DNA of 64,000 bases from GCA-003244245 sp050700055 (GCA_050700055.1 JBOHGE010000002.1:196022-260021); one strand, 5' to 3'. Numbered from the stretch's first letter, positions 9,568-18,925 are shown. The notes: generated by a model not told the origin, from the sequence alone. A program made the numbers and translations.

Positions 9568-10311
9568 GTGGGGGACCGGTCTTCGCGGGGTCACGGTCCG
9601 AATCGGGCCCCGCTGCTTACTGCGCTCGGCGTGCAGATCGACGACGAGCTGTTGACGCTTGCGCTCACGCACCGCTCCTACGCCTACGAAAGCGGTGGCC
9701 TCGAGCCTAACGAGCGCCTGGAATTTCTCGGTGATGCCGTCCTCGGTGTCGTCGTCACCGACCATCTGTTTTGCGCTCACCCCAAGCTGCCTGAGGGGCA
9801 GCTTGCCAAGCTGCGCGCCAGCGTGGTGAACATGCACGCGCTGGCCGGCGTGGCCCGCGGGCTGGGTGGTCACGGTCTGGGCGAGTACCTGCTGCTGGGC
9901 CGGGGAGAAGAGCTTACCGGGGGCCGGCACAAGTCCAGCATCCTGGCCGACACCGTCGAGGCGCTGATCGGCGCGGTTTACCTACAGCACGGGATAGAGG
10001 TGGCCCGCCGCATGGTGCACCGGCTGTTCGACCAGCTGCTGATCACGGCTCCGCTGCTGGGCGCCGGTCTGGACTGGAAGACCAGCCTCCAGGAGCTCAC
10101 CGCGAGCAACGATATGGGAGTTCCTGAGTACCGCGTCGTCGAGGACGGGCCCGACCACCTCAAGGAGTTCACCGCAACCGCCGTGATAGGTGGGACGGAG
10201 CGCGGAACGGGACAGGGTCGGACGAAGAAGGAAGCCGAGCAGCGGGCCGCCGAGGTGGCCTGGCGTTCGCTGTCCGAGCTGGCCAGCGGGAGCGCCCCGC
10301 CGGCGGGATAG
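9568..10311 (+). CDS. rnc: Ribonuclease III
   Basis: RNase III cleaves double-stranded RNA in rRNA precursors and mRNAs. The 247-residue product has the signature NERLEFLGDAVLGVVV, the second catalytic region DTVEALIGAVYL, and a C-terminal double-stranded RNA-binding domain (about 165-238, ending KKEAEQRAAEVAW). GTG start. Seven bases separate it from mutM, so the two are probably co-transcribed. Confidence 0.96.
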   Translation: MGDRSSRGHGPNRAPLLTALGVQIDDELLTLALTHRSYAYESGGLEPNERLEFLGDAVLGVVVTDHLFCAHPKLPEGQLAKLRASVVNMHALAGVARGLGGHGLGEYLLLGRGEELTGGRHKSSILADTVEALIGAVYLQHGIEVARRMVHRLFDQLLITAPLLGAGLDWKTSLQELTASNDMGVPEYRVVEDGPDHLKEFTATAVIGGTERGTGQGRTKKEAEQRAAEVAWRSLSELASGSAPPAG

Positions 10312-10317
10312 GGCATC

Positions 10318-11163
10318 GTGCCGGAGCTGCCCGAGGTGGAGACCGTCCGGCTCGGCCTCGCCGAGCACGTCGCCGGACGCACCCTGGCCGCCGTCGAGGT
10401 GCGCCATCCGCGTGCGGTGCGCCGTCACCTCGCCGGTGAGCTGGACTTCGCCGCCCGGCTGGCCGGTCGGCAGGTGCACGCCGCCCGGCGTCGCGGCAAG
10501 TACCTCTGGCTGGATCTCGATGACGGTTCGGCGTTGCTGGCTCATCTGGGGATGAGCGGGCAGATGCGCGTCCAGCCTCCCGGTGCGGCCGACGAGACGC
10601 ACCTGCGGGTGCGGCTGGCCTTCACCGACGGGGGACCCGAGCTGCGCTTCATCGACCAGCGCACCTTCGGTGGCCTCTCGGTGGAAGAACTCGTCGACGG
10701 CCTGCCTACCCCGGTGGCGCACATCGCCCGAGACCCGCTGGACCCGTCTTTCGACCTCGACGCGGTGGTCGCCGGGATCCGGCGACGGCGCACCGACCTC
10801 AAACGTGCGCTGCTGGACCAGACCCTGGTGTCCGGAATCGGCAACATCTACGCCGATGAGGCGCTGTGGCGCGCCCGGCTGCACTGGGCGCGACCCACCG
10901 AGACGCTGCCCCGCCCGCAGGCACGGGCCGCGCTGACTGCCGCCACCGAGGTGATGACCGAGGCACTGGCCGCCGGTGGCACCTCCTTCGACGCGCTGTA
11001 TGTCAACATCAACGGCGCTTCCGGCTACTTCGACCGCTCGCTGGCCGCCTACGGGCGAGACGGCCGGCCCTGCCCGCGGTGTGGCACTCCGATCCGGCGG
11101 GAGTCCTTCATGAACCGCTCCGCCTACACCTGCCCCCACTGCCAGCCCCGTCCCCGTTCATGA
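10318..11163 (+). CDS. mutM: Formamidopyrimidine-DNA glycosylase
   Basis: MutM removes 8-oxoguanine and formamidopyrimidines and nicks the strand by beta/delta-elimination. The 281-residue product has the catalytic N-terminus PELPEVETVR (Pro2 nucleophile, Glu3), LKRALLDQTLVSGIGNIYADE in the HhH-like centre, and a C-terminal zinc finger (CPRCG ... CPHCQ). In related actinobacteria acyP and smc follow directly. Here 48 kb of accessory DNA begins at its stop codon, and a convergent small ORF overlaps its last 56 bases. Confidence 0.96.
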   Translation: MPELPEVETVRLGLAEHVAGRTLAAVEVRHPRAVRRHLAGELDFAARLAGRQVHAARRRGKYLWLDLDDGSALLAHLGMSGQMRVQPPGAADETHLRVRLAFTDGGPELRFIDQRTFGGLSVEELVDGLPTPVAHIARDPLDPSFDLDAVVAGIRRRRTDLKRALLDQTLVSGIGNIYADEALWRARLHWARPTETLPRPQARAALTAATEVMTEALAAGGTSFDALYVNINGASGYFDRSLAAYGRDGRPCPRCGTPIRRESFMNRSAYTCPHCQPRPRS

Positions 11164-11521
11164 GTGCGCTTCGGTGCGCGACCCAAACCCGTACCTCCGG
11201 CAGGCTCCACGTTCGTCCGACACTCTCAAACATTCGCCACCACACCACGTCCAGGCTTTGACCCATTCCAAGATCCAGTGCCTGATGCACAGTGCATCTC
11301 CGCCGTTTGTGCCACAAGTGCGATAGTCGCCCACAAGAATGACACTGCCCCCGCATGGTGACCTGGTGCTGACGCAGTAGCACGACGGCCATCGCCAAGA
11401 GTCGCACCGTGTGTTCTTCAAGCACGGCAGGCGATCTAGGAATATCGCTGCTGAGCCACTCGACCAGCTTCTCCAGTTCTTCCATGAGCAGCCGAGACCG
11501 CGTTACCCAAACGTTGCTCAC
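11108..11521 (-). CDS. Small Cys-containing hypothetical protein
   Basis: The 137-residue product has a leucine-rich helical N-terminus (MEELEKLVEWL, VRLLAMAVVLLRQH), then CHSCG and a downstream RRRCTVHQALDLGM that looks like a small metal-binding fold. I recall similar short proteins in Pseudonocardiaceae near HTH regulators, but not a function. Its GTG overlaps the stop of the upstream 84-residue gene (GTGA), so the two form an operon. The 3' end runs 56 bases into mutM on the opposite strand. The actual start may be a few codons inside. Confidence 0.55.
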   Translation of the reverse strand: MSNVWVTRSRLLMEELEKLVEWLSSDIPRSPAVLEEHTVRLLAMAVVLLRQHQVTMRGQCHSCGRLSHLWHKRRRCTVHQALDLGMGQSLDVVWWRMFESVGRTWSLPEVRVWVAHRSALMNGDGAGSGGRCRRSGS

Positions 11522-11772
11522 GATCTATATTCAGATCCAACGGTGTACCTTGGAAAGGCAATCAATCCGTTGACGACCTCCCCCTCAATAACCGCGCTTC
11601 CCGTCCGGTTCGCCCGGCTCTGCAACTGCTCACCCGCCGCGATGAGTCGTTGTGCGTAGTGCTGCTGTTCGGCGACACTGGCGCTTTCGTCCATGATTCG
11701 CAGAGCCAACGACGCCATATCGCGGTTCACTCGTGCCAGTTCAGTCAGCAGCTCCCGGTCTTCGCGAATCAC
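11518..11772 (-). CDS. Small helical hypothetical protein
   Basis: The 84-residue product is largely helical (ELLTELARVNRDMASLALRI ... AEQQHYAQRLIAAGEQL) with a short C-terminal tail. No catalytic motif. It is coupled by a 4-base overlap to the Cys-containing gene downstream. Both are read divergently from the first HTH/TPR regulator, so regulator 1 could control this pair; that is inference from position. Confidence 0.5.
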   Translation of the reverse strand: MIREDRELLTELARVNRDMASLALRIMDESASVAEQQHYAQRLIAAGEQLQSRANRTGSAVIEGEVVNGLIAFPRYTVGSEYRS

Positions 11773-11983
11773 GATTGCGTCGCCTTCCCGCCGACTCGTT
11801 CATGCACCTGTTGAACCTGCTTCCGTGCTCGTCTCGATGACTGATGGTTGGCACCCAGAGCCGGGGCGAGCCAGTGGCTCGACGTCCCGGCCCTGGGGCC
11901 TGAGGAGAAGCTTGCTCAGAGCAGGGTCTGGCGGGAATGATCTGCTGGCGCCGCGGCGGTGCACTCCCGGCGCAGCTGCCCGG

Positions 11984-12039
11984 TACTACGCTGCATGCGA
12001 CGTTGCTGATAGAGGCTGATAGAGGAGGTGCGGTGTCCG
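11984..12039 (+). promoter_or_regulatory. Shared promoter/leader module, copy 1
   Basis: Starts with GGTACTACGCTG, whose TACGCT fits the actinobacterial -10 TANNNT, followed by a leader also found before three other HTH genes (14046, 16500, 24234). In this copy the stretch CTGATAGAGG is tandemly duplicated, lengthening the leader by ten bases relative to the others. Confidence 0.6.
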
Positions 12040-13530
12040 TTGACCACCGTTTCCCGCTGGACCGGTCGTGAAGCGAAGCTGCTCCGGGTGGCGCTGCGCC
12101 TGAGCGTCCGCGACTTCGCCGCGCGCCTCGGGGTCGGTGTACGAACGGTCAACAAGTGGGAAGCACGACAGGCGGACATCACCCCGTTGCCGTACATGCA
12201 AGAAGTGCTGGACACCGCCCTCGCGCGAGCCTCTGACGAGGCGAAAGCCCGGTTCGCCGACAGCGCGCTGCTGAAGCGAAATGACGAGCTGGTCGTCGCC
12301 AAGCAGGAGTACGCCCCGTCGCAGTGGGAATCCAGCCAGGCGGACCGTCTTGCCGCAGCCGAGCACCTGCGCAGCGAGCCAGTAGTGACCTCCGCGGACG
12401 CTGCTGGTGAGCTGGTCGACGACGCTGGGTGCGACGCGGTGTTCTCGGTGCCGTGGGACCATCGCGGTACCATTAAGGTGTCAGTCGCACTAAGCGGTGG
12501 TGGTAGCCCAGTGGAGCGTCGGCGTTTCGTCTTTGTGACCGGAGCAGCCTTGACGGTCCCGGCGCACCAATGGTTGATCCGTGACCCGGAGCCGCTGGTG
12601 TCAGGCTTCTCGGGCGGTCGGATATCAGCGACGCTGGTCGATCAGATCTCGGCCATGATCACTACGCTGCGGACGATGGACGATGCGGCAGGTGGTAGCA
12701 CTGTGCTCCCGCTGGCGGAGCGGGCCTTTGGGTGGGTTGCTGGGCTGCTCGACCAGGCGTCCTACGACGAGCACACTGGCCGAAGTCTGCTTGTCGCGCT
12801 GGCTGAGCTTGGCCAACTGACCGGTTGGATCGCCCACGACGCGGGACAACCCGGACTGGGGCAGCGATACCACGTCGCCGCTTTGCGTGCCGCACACAGC
12901 GCCGATGACCGGCCGCTGGGCGCCCACATCCTTGGTTACATGGCCGATCAGGCGGTCCATCATGGTCGGCCCGCTGAGGCTGTCACGCTCATTGAGACCG
13001 CTACCGCTGGAATCCGCGGTGGCGAAACGCCCCGGCTGCTGGCCGAGTTGTCCCTATGGAAGGCCCGTGCCCTGGCCACCCTGCAGGACGGATCGGCGTG
13101 TGTGGCGGCCGTCGCGCAGGCGCGTACGCAGGTCGAGCGGTTTCGGCCGGACAGTGATCCGCTCTGGTTGTACTGGGTGACTCCAGCGTGGATCACGGCC
13201 GATGCGGGCCACTGTCTGCTGCAGCTGGGACGGCCTGACCAGGCGACGGCGCTACTCGATGAGGGAATCGCCATGTTCGACGAATCCTTCGCACGGGATC
13301 GGCAGATCTACCTGGTCCACCTCGCCGATGCTCTCGCTCGACCCGGCAAGCAGCGTGACCTGGAGGCGGCCGTGGACCGCGGGCTGGCGGCGGTGCACCT
13401 GGCTCAGAGTCTGACCTCGACGCGCGGCACCGACTGCCTCCGTGATCTTTGCCGGAAGATGCAGCTACACGCGTCGGTCCCAGTCGTAGGCGATTTCCTA
13501 GAACGGGCACGGGGGGTTCTGGCGGCGTAG
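12040..13530 (+). CDS. HTH (Xre-type) transcriptional regulator with TPR-like C-terminus, paralogue 1
   Basis: The first 75 residues form an Xre-like helix-turn-helix (VRDFAARLGVGVRTVNKWE) almost identical to those at 14091, 16544 and 24276. After KARF the sequence diverges completely into about 420 residues of helical TPR-like repeats (LAELGQLTGWIAHDAGQPGL and similar). I chose the TTG at 12040 because the other copies start at the same codon (ATG or GTG followed by ACC ACC or ACG ACT); a GTG at 12028 is in frame. 496 residues. Such proteins usually regulate neighbouring genes; the VOC gene follows after 38 bases. Confidence 0.8.
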   Translation: MTTVSRWTGREAKLLRVALRLSVRDFAARLGVGVRTVNKWEARQADITPLPYMQEVLDTALARASDEAKARFADSALLKRNDELVVAKQEYAPSQWESSQADRLAAAEHLRSEPVVTSADAAGELVDDAGCDAVFSVPWDHRGTIKVSVALSGGGSPVERRRFVFVTGAALTVPAHQWLIRDPEPLVSGFSGGRISATLVDQISAMITTLRTMDDAAGGSTVLPLAERAFGWVAGLLDQASYDEHTGRSLLVALAELGQLTGWIAHDAGQPGLGQRYHVAALRAAHSADDRPLGAHILGYMADQAVHHGRPAEAVTLIETATAGIRGGETPRLLAELSLWKARALATLQDGSACVAAVAQARTQVERFRPDSDPLWLYWVTPAWITADAGHCLLQLGRPDQATALLDEGIAMFDESFARDRQIYLVHLADALARPGKQRDLEAAVDRGLAAVHLAQSLTSTRGTDCLRDLCRKMQLHASVPVVGDFLERARGVLAA

Positions 13531-13568
13531 TGGTGGCCTCATCAGTCGAGATGCGCAGGGAGTTACCC

Positions 13569-13979
13569 GTGGATTTCGCGATTCATCACGCCGCCATCAG
13601 CGTGATCGATATGGCAGGATCCGTAGCGTTCTACGAACAGTTCGGGTTTAGAGTCGTGTTGCACTGGAAGGATCCAGGCGGCAAGCTGGAGATCGCACAT
13701 CTCAAGCTCGGCGCGACCTACCTGGAGATCTTCTGGTATCGGGATCAGACACCCGCGCCCGAGACCGCGGCATCCCCGACGACAGATCTTCCCCGGATCG
13801 GTGTCAAACACTTCGCCCTCAAAGTCGATTCGGTGCACGACGCCAAGGATTTCGTCGAGAGCCGCGGCATCGCGTCGAACGTCGACATTCATCAGGGCAG
13901 GACTGGTGTGACTTACTTCTTCATCAAGGACCCGAGTGGAATTCTGGTCGAGTTTCTAGAGGATAAGCGAGAATTCTGA
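13569..13979 (+). CDS. VOC (glyoxalase/bleomycin-resistance fold) family protein
   Basis: The 136-residue product has one vicinal-oxygen-chelate domain: FAIHHAAISVIDMAGSVAFY at the N-terminus, a metal-site-like KHFALKVDSV in the middle and DPSGILVEFLED at the end. His and Glu at the usual positions suggest a metal-dependent lyase, isomerase or binding protein, but the substrate cannot be told. GTG 13569 is preferred because AGGGAG lies six bases upstream; ATG 13551 is an alternative. Confidence 0.8.
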   Translation: MDFAIHHAAISVIDMAGSVAFYEQFGFRVVLHWKDPGGKLEIAHLKLGATYLEIFWYRDQTPAPETAASPTTDLPRIGVKHFALKVDSVHDAKDFVESRGIASNVDIHQGRTGVTYFFIKDPSGILVEFLEDKREF

Positions 13980-14045
13980 TGTCGCCCCGCGGCTTCGTGT
14001 TCCTCGCTCAGTCGGTGATGCGCGGCTCCTGGCGCAGCGGCGCGG

Positions 14046-14090
14046 TACTACGCTGTGTGCGATGTTCCTGATCGAGGGGATGCGGTGCCC
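14046..14090 (+). promoter_or_regulatory. Shared promoter/leader module, copy 2
   Basis: TACTACGCT followed by the leader seen before the other three HTH paralogues; 42 bases separate TACGCT from the ATG, the same as at 24234. Confidence 0.6.
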
Positions 14091-14540
14091 ATGACGACTG
14101 TTGACCGCTGGACTGGTCGGGAAGCGAAGTTGCTCCGGCAGGCGCTGCGGCTCAGTACCCGTGATTTCGCCGCGCACCTCGGGGTGGGTGTGCGAACGGT
14201 CAACAAGTGGGAGTCACGGCAAGCGGACATCACTCCGCTGCCATACATGCAAGAAGTGCTGGACACTGCGCTTGCGCGAGCCTGCGACGAGGCGAAAGCC
14301 CGGTTCACTGCCGTAGCGCGCGCTGACGTGCCCGAGCACGAGACCGCGCAACTATCAGGGCAGCCTGTCCGAGGTGTGATGTTGCCAGTCGTCGTCAACG
14401 GCCGACTGATGTTCATGCCGATCGACGCCGGCGCGCTAGCCATCGAATCGCTGGTCGGCCACCCTGATAGGGAGTCGCTGGAGCGGCTCGCATCTGCGGC
14501 TCGACAGCCCTCGCGCGAGCAGCTCGCCGATGTCCTCTGA
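14091..14540 (+). CDS. Short HTH regulator without TPR domain, paralogue 2
   Basis: The 149-residue product keeps the shared HTH module (about residues 1-75) and the following segment shared with paralogue 3 (VVVNGRL region), but ends at 149 with no TPR repeats. It is either a natural minimal version or a truncated regulator. Its stop overlaps the start of the S9 peptidase gene by 11 bases, so the two are translationally coupled and it probably regulates its own operon. Confidence 0.75.
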   Translation: MTTVDRWTGREAKLLRQALRLSTRDFAAHLGVGVRTVNKWESRQADITPLPYMQEVLDTALARACDEAKARFTAVARADVPEHETAQLSGQPVRGVMLPVVVNGRLMFMPIDAGALAIESLVGHPDRESLERLASAARQPSREQLADVL

Positions 14541-16425
14541 CGACAGGCAGGAGTCGACCCCCTACGGCTGGTGGCCGTCCTCGATAGGTGCCGACGTGGT
14601 CGCGGCGCGGTCAACGAGCTACGACGCCGTGCACACCACCGGAGACACCGTCGTCTGGCTGGAGACCCGCCCGGCCGAGGGCCGCACCGTGGTGGCGACG
14701 TGGGCACCAGGTGCGGGCACCAAGGACGCCACACCAGACGGCTTCGACGTCGGCACGAGCATCCATGCCTACGGCGGGGGCGCCTACACCTACACACCAG
14801 CAGGACTGGTCGTCGTGAATGCACAGGACCAGCGCCTGCACCTGATCGACCGGGACGGGGTGGCCCGCCCGATCACGCCACCCGGCGACGACCGGTACGG
14901 CGACCTACGACTCCTGGATGCCACGACGCTGATCTGTGTCCGGGAGCGGCCCGGTGGGCCCGACGATCTCGTCGTCCTGCCGCTGGACGGCTCCACACCA
15001 CCGCGCCCGGTGCAGAACGGACATGACTTCTACGCCTTTCCCCGAATCAGCCGCGATAGGCGGCAGCTGGCCTGGGTCACCTGGGACAACCCGAACCTGC
15101 CCTGGGACGGCAGTGACCTCTGGGTCGCTGACCTGCTCGGTGCCGGCCTGGACGCCCGCCTCGGACCAGCCCGGCACGTCGCCGGCGGCCCAGCAGAGTC
15201 CGTCACCCAACCCGAATGGGGACCCGACGGCGCGCTGCACTTCATCTCCGACCGCAGCGGCTGGTGGAACCTGCACCGTGAGCGGGACCAGCGGGTGGAG
15301 TTGCTGCTGCCTCTGCAAGCTGAGTTCGCCGACGCTGCCTGGGAACTCGACTACTCCACGTACACGTTCCTGTCCGACGGGCGCATCGCCTGCCGCTACC
15401 GCCGGCAGGGGCGCGACCATCTCGGCATCCTCGACTCCGCCACGGGATACCTGGAGCCCCTGGCAGTGCCTTTCACGTCGATCAAGCCCTACCTGCGCGC
15501 CACCCGTGACCGGCTCGCCTTCATCGCCGCCGGCCCCACCGCCACTCCCGCTGTGGTCACGCTGTGCCTGCCCGACCGCTGTGTCGAGGTTCTCGCCAGC
15601 GACGACCCCGGCCTGCCTGCCGGCGACATCTCCGTGCCCGAGCTGCTCCGGGTTCCGACCGTTGACGGCGGCACCGTGCACGCTGGCTACTACCCGCCCA
15701 CCAACCACGCCGTCACCGGGAGTCCCCAGCAGCGCCCTCCGCTGATTGTGCAACCCCACCCCGGCCCGACCAGCTACACACCGCTGCGCCTCGAGCTGCG
15801 CACCCAGTTCTTCACCAGCCGTGGCTTCGCTGTCGTTGCCGTGGACTACCGGGGCAGCACCGGTTATGGCCGCCCGTACCGCACTGCGCTTGACGGCCAG
15901 TGGGGCGTCCTCGACGTGCAGGACTGTGTCGACGTTGCCGCCTTCCTCGCTGAGCGTGGCACCATCGACGCCAACCGCACCATTATCAGCGGCGCCAGCG
16001 CCGGTGGGTTCACCGCTCTGCGAGCGCTCACCGCCGCCACCAACCGGTTCGCCGGCGGCGCAAGCTGGTACGGCATCACCGATCTCGTCACGTTCCGCGC
16101 CCACGTTCCCCGATTCCAACGCCACCATGCCGATCACCTCGCCGGCCCTTGGCCCGACGCGGCCCCTCGCTACCGAGAGCGCTCACCCGTCCACAACGCC
16201 GCTCGGATCACCCAACCCGTCCTGATCATCTACGGTCTCGACGATGACATCGTGCCGCCCGAGCAGGCTGAGGCGATCATCCAGGCACTGCGCCAATGCG
16301 GTGTCCCCGTCACCCAGCTTGCTTTCCCTGACGAGGGCCACGGACTGCGCCGCCCCGACAGCATCCACCGGGCGATCGAGGCTGAACTCACCTTCTACCG
16401 GACTCTCCTCACCCGTAACCAGTGA
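14530..16425 (+). CDS. S9-family prolyl oligopeptidase-like serine peptidase
   Basis: The 631-residue product has a beta-propeller-like N-terminal half (repeats such as FPRISRDRRQLAWVTWD and PEWGPDGALHFISDRSG) and a C-terminal alpha/beta-hydrolase domain. The catalytic triad is visible: Ser490 in SGASAGG, an Asp within 571-573 (GLDDDIVPP) and His604 (DEGHGLR). The family cleaves short peptides and acylated amino acids; no signal peptide is seen, so it is cytosolic. It follows a coupled HTH gene. Similar peptidases occur in peptide natural-product clusters, but nothing here proves such a link. Confidence 0.88.
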   Translation: MSSDDRQESTPYGWWPSSIGADVVAARSTSYDAVHTTGDTVVWLETRPAEGRTVVATWAPGAGTKDATPDGFDVGTSIHAYGGGAYTYTPAGLVVVNAQDQRLHLIDRDGVARPITPPGDDRYGDLRLLDATTLICVRERPGGPDDLVVLPLDGSTPPRPVQNGHDFYAFPRISRDRRQLAWVTWDNPNLPWDGSDLWVADLLGAGLDARLGPARHVAGGPAESVTQPEWGPDGALHFISDRSGWWNLHRERDQRVELLLPLQAEFADAAWELDYSTYTFLSDGRIACRYRRQGRDHLGILDSATGYLEPLAVPFTSIKPYLRATRDRLAFIAAGPTATPAVVTLCLPDRCVEVLASDDPGLPAGDISVPELLRVPTVDGGTVHAGYYPPTNHAVTGSPQQRPPLIVQPHPGPTSYTPLRLELRTQFFTSRGFAVVAVDYRGSTGYGRPYRTALDGQWGVLDVQDCVDVAAFLAERGTIDANRTIISGASAGGFTALRALTAATNRFAGGASWYGITDLVTFRAHVPRFQRHHADHLAGPWPDAAPRYRERSPVHNAARITQPVLIIYGLDDDIVPPEQAEAIIQALRQCGVPVTQLAFPDEGHGLRRPDSIHRAIEAELTFYRTLLTRNQ

Positions 16426-16499
16426 ACTCGACACCTTGACGAACTGGTGGCTCTCCTACCACCCGTCCGCCCGACGTTTGAGCCGTAGCAGCGGCCTGG

Positions 16500-16543
16500 T
16501 ACTACGCTGCGTGCGATGTTGCTGATTGAGGGGGTGCGGTGCC
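16500..16543 (+). promoter_or_regulatory. Shared promoter/leader module, copy 3
   Basis: TACTACGCTGCGTGCGATG and a G-rich leader directly before the HTH gene, matching copies 1, 2 and 4. TACGCT is 41 bases before the GTG. Confidence 0.6.
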
Positions 16544-18064
16544 GTGACCACGGTTGACCGCTGGACCGGTCGGGAAGCCAAGCTGCTCCGGGTGGCGCTG
16601 CGACTGAGCGTCCGCGACTTCGCTGCCCACCTCGGGGTCGGTGTGCGAACGGTCAACAAGTGGGAGGCACGACAGGCGGACATCACTCCGCTGCCGTACA
16701 TGCAGGAAGTGCTGGACACGGCCCTCGCCCGAGTTTCCGACGAGGTGAAAGCCCGGTTCGCTGCCGCGACGCGCGCTGACGTGTCTGGGCACGAGACTAC
16801 GCAACTATCAGGGCCGCTTGTCCGTGGTGGGATGTTGCCAGTCGTGGTCAATGGCCGCTTGGTGTTCGTCCCGTTCGATGTCGACACAGTGGCGAGCAGT
16901 GGGCTCAACGCGCTCTTGCACGAACTGGCGGCTACTAGTGTGGCGGGGGATTCGGCCGTTTCTTCCGGTGAACGCGTGCAGAATCGGCATGTCACCGGCT
17001 CTGTCTTATCTGAGCTCGGCTTGCGCGGTGGTTCGCTCGATCTAACAGGTACCAACGAGAGCAGTCTTGAACTAGCGACGCTGCTGAATGATCTGACCGC
17101 TGATCGTTTTCCGATTCTCGGCAACGGTGAGGTCCGAGACGTTGGTGTATCAGCTTTTGACGGTGCATCGCTCGCCGAGCGTGCGGAGGTACTGCTCAGA
17201 CTCTTCCTGGAACTGGATGACGAACTCGGCGGCGACGTACTCTATCTGCCGCTTTCGCGGTACGTCTCGCGGCTCGGCGCCAATGTTGGGCAGGAGTCGG
17301 CCGATGGCCTAGCTGTTTTTGGGCAGCTGAGCCAGATGGTTGGCTGGCTGGCGCTTGATGGTAATTGTCACGCAGCTGCCCGTCGTTATTTTACGACAGC
17401 GGTCTATGTCGCGCACGAGGCCCAGCAGCCAGCGCTCGCCGCCAGCTCGCTTGCCTATATGAGCCTCCAAGAGACCTATCGTGGGCGACTTGACTCTGCT
17501 CTCTGCTTTGCGCAGACAGCTTCCAGTGTCGGCAACGGCAGCTTGACACCACTCACCAAGACGATGCTGGGCGCTCGACTTGCCCGTGCCCATGCTGGCT
17601 TGCGTAACACTGAGGAATGTCTGCGTAGCCTCGACGAGATGCGTCAGGCCTTTAGTGATCTTGGGCAGCTTGAAGAGCCGTTGTGGATTTCGTACGTTGA
17701 CGAGGTTGAGGTTGCGGCTCAAGAGGGTGCTTGTTATCTCGATCTCGGCATGACAACCGAGGCGAGTGTTGCGCTTACGGGAGCACTTAACGCCTTGACG
17801 GAGAAGGTGCCGCATCGTATTCGTGATCGAGTGCATTACCTGGTACGGTTAGCTCGGTGCTATTTGCTGCAACGCGAAGTCGAACGTGCCTGCGAGGTAG
17901 CTAAGGAGGCAGTGGAACTCAGCGGAGCGATTGGCTCAGCGCGCGTTGCTGAACGCCTTAGCGAGTTCCACGTTGCACTAAGGATATTCGCTGCTAGTCA
18001 ACCTGCCCGCGAGTTCTGCGAGTTTTACGCTGGTGTTATGGCCCGGCGTTCCCCAGTAAGCTAG
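16544..18064 (+). CDS. HTH (Xre-type) regulator with TPR-like C-terminus, paralogue 3
   Basis: 506 residues. Residues 1-75 are the shared HTH module and similarity to paralogue 2 continues to about residue 105 (VVVNGRLVFVPFD). The C-terminal 400 residues are TPR-like helices unrelated in detail to those of paralogues 1 and 4. Base composition changes inside the gene: the 5' third is GC-rich, while the 3' part has many A/T third positions (for example around 17380-17400), which suggests the C-terminal part came from elsewhere. The stop lies four bases from the stop of the convergent HAD gene. Confidence 0.8.
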   Translation: MTTVDRWTGREAKLLRVALRLSVRDFAAHLGVGVRTVNKWEARQADITPLPYMQEVLDTALARVSDEVKARFAAATRADVSGHETTQLSGPLVRGGMLPVVVNGRLVFVPFDVDTVASSGLNALLHELAATSVAGDSAVSSGERVQNRHVTGSVLSELGLRGGSLDLTGTNESSLELATLLNDLTADRFPILGNGEVRDVGVSAFDGASLAERAEVLLRLFLELDDELGGDVLYLPLSRYVSRLGANVGQESADGLAVFGQLSQMVGWLALDGNCHAAARRYFTTAVYVAHEAQQPALAASSLAYMSLQETYRGRLDSALCFAQTASSVGNGSLTPLTKTMLGARLARAHAGLRNTEECLRSLDEMRQAFSDLGQLEEPLWISYVDEVEVAAQEGACYLDLGMTTEASVALTGALNALTEKVPHRIRDRVHYLVRLARCYLLQREVERACEVAKEAVELSGAIGSARVAERLSEFHVALRIFAASQPAREFCEFYAGVMARRSPVS

Positions 18065-18068
18065 TTAG

Positions 18069-18785
18069 TTAGGCAAGAGTTGTCCCGTAGACCGCCCGGA
18101 TAACTGCCGCGGTATCGGTCAAGTCGCGGAGGACGGCGTTGGCGTGAGCTGCCGTGAGTTCGTCCGTTGTGCTTTCACCGGTGGCGACGGCCACGGCGCG
18201 AACCCCCACCTCGCGAGCAGCCGCTACGTCAAGCGGTGTGTCCCCGATGACCACTACGCGGTCAGGTGCAAACATTCGGTCATACTTGCGCTGCGCGCGT
18301 TGCCACGCCTGGCGGATGAGTGGCGGACGGGTGTCGCCATCTGCGCCGTAGCCACCGACCTCGAAGTCTAAACGCTCCGTAAGTTCGAACACCTCGAGCT
18401 TCGTCAGTGCGATTGGTTTAAGGTTGCCAGTCACGACGGACTGCACCACGGTATGTCTCGCCAGAACCGTAATTGCCTCTGCGGCACCAGGCAACCGGCG
18501 CCCGGTGATGCGCATTCGCTCACGGAGTTTGTCGGCTGCTCTGGCAAGCGCCGCGTAGAAGTCATCAAGTTGGCTCTCAGGATCCGAGATGCCATGCAGC
18601 GCCAACGTCTCAGTCAGGATTGCCCGCTCGGTTCGGCCGGTCATGTTAGCCACCTCACGCAGCGGTTGCCCGGTAACCTCCTCAAATGCGAACTTGTAAA
18701 TCTCGCGGCTGATCTCACCGACGGTAACCAGTGTGTGGTCTACGTCCCAGAGGATGAGTGCGGCCTGGTGGGGGCTCGTGCTCAC
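18069..18785 (-). CDS. HAD-superfamily phosphatase
   Basis: The 238-residue product has the four HAD motifs: nucleophile motif ILWDVDHTL, the Thr/Ser motif (SVVTGN), a conserved Lys region and GDTPLDVAAAREVGV. The helical cap suits a phosphoglycolate-phosphatase-like or beta-phosphoglucomutase-like enzyme; substrate unknown. GTG 18785 gives a normal N-terminus. The frame is open to 18905, but those extra 40 residues look non-homologous, and no strong ribosome site favours either start. Confidence 0.82.
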   Translation of the reverse strand: MSTSPHQAALILWDVDHTLVTVGEISREIYKFAFEEVTGQPLREVANMTGRTERAILTETLALHGISDPESQLDDFYAALARAADKLRERMRITGRRLPGAAEAITVLARHTVVQSVVTGNLKPIALTKLEVFELTERLDFEVGGYGADGDTRPPLIRQAWQRAQRKYDRMFAPDRVVVIGDTPLDVAAAREVGVRAVAVATGESTTDELTAAHANAVLRDLTDTAAVIRAVYGTTLA

Positions 18786-18925
18786 GGGTTCTATGGTCTC
18801 ATATTCGAGCAACCATCCAACGCTCGTGGCTGACCAACCCAAACCTTCTTGATCAAGTACTCGCCGAGAAGCCTGATGAGTTCCTGATCGACCCGGTTGG
18901 TGCACTGACCGATTGAAACCGCCAT

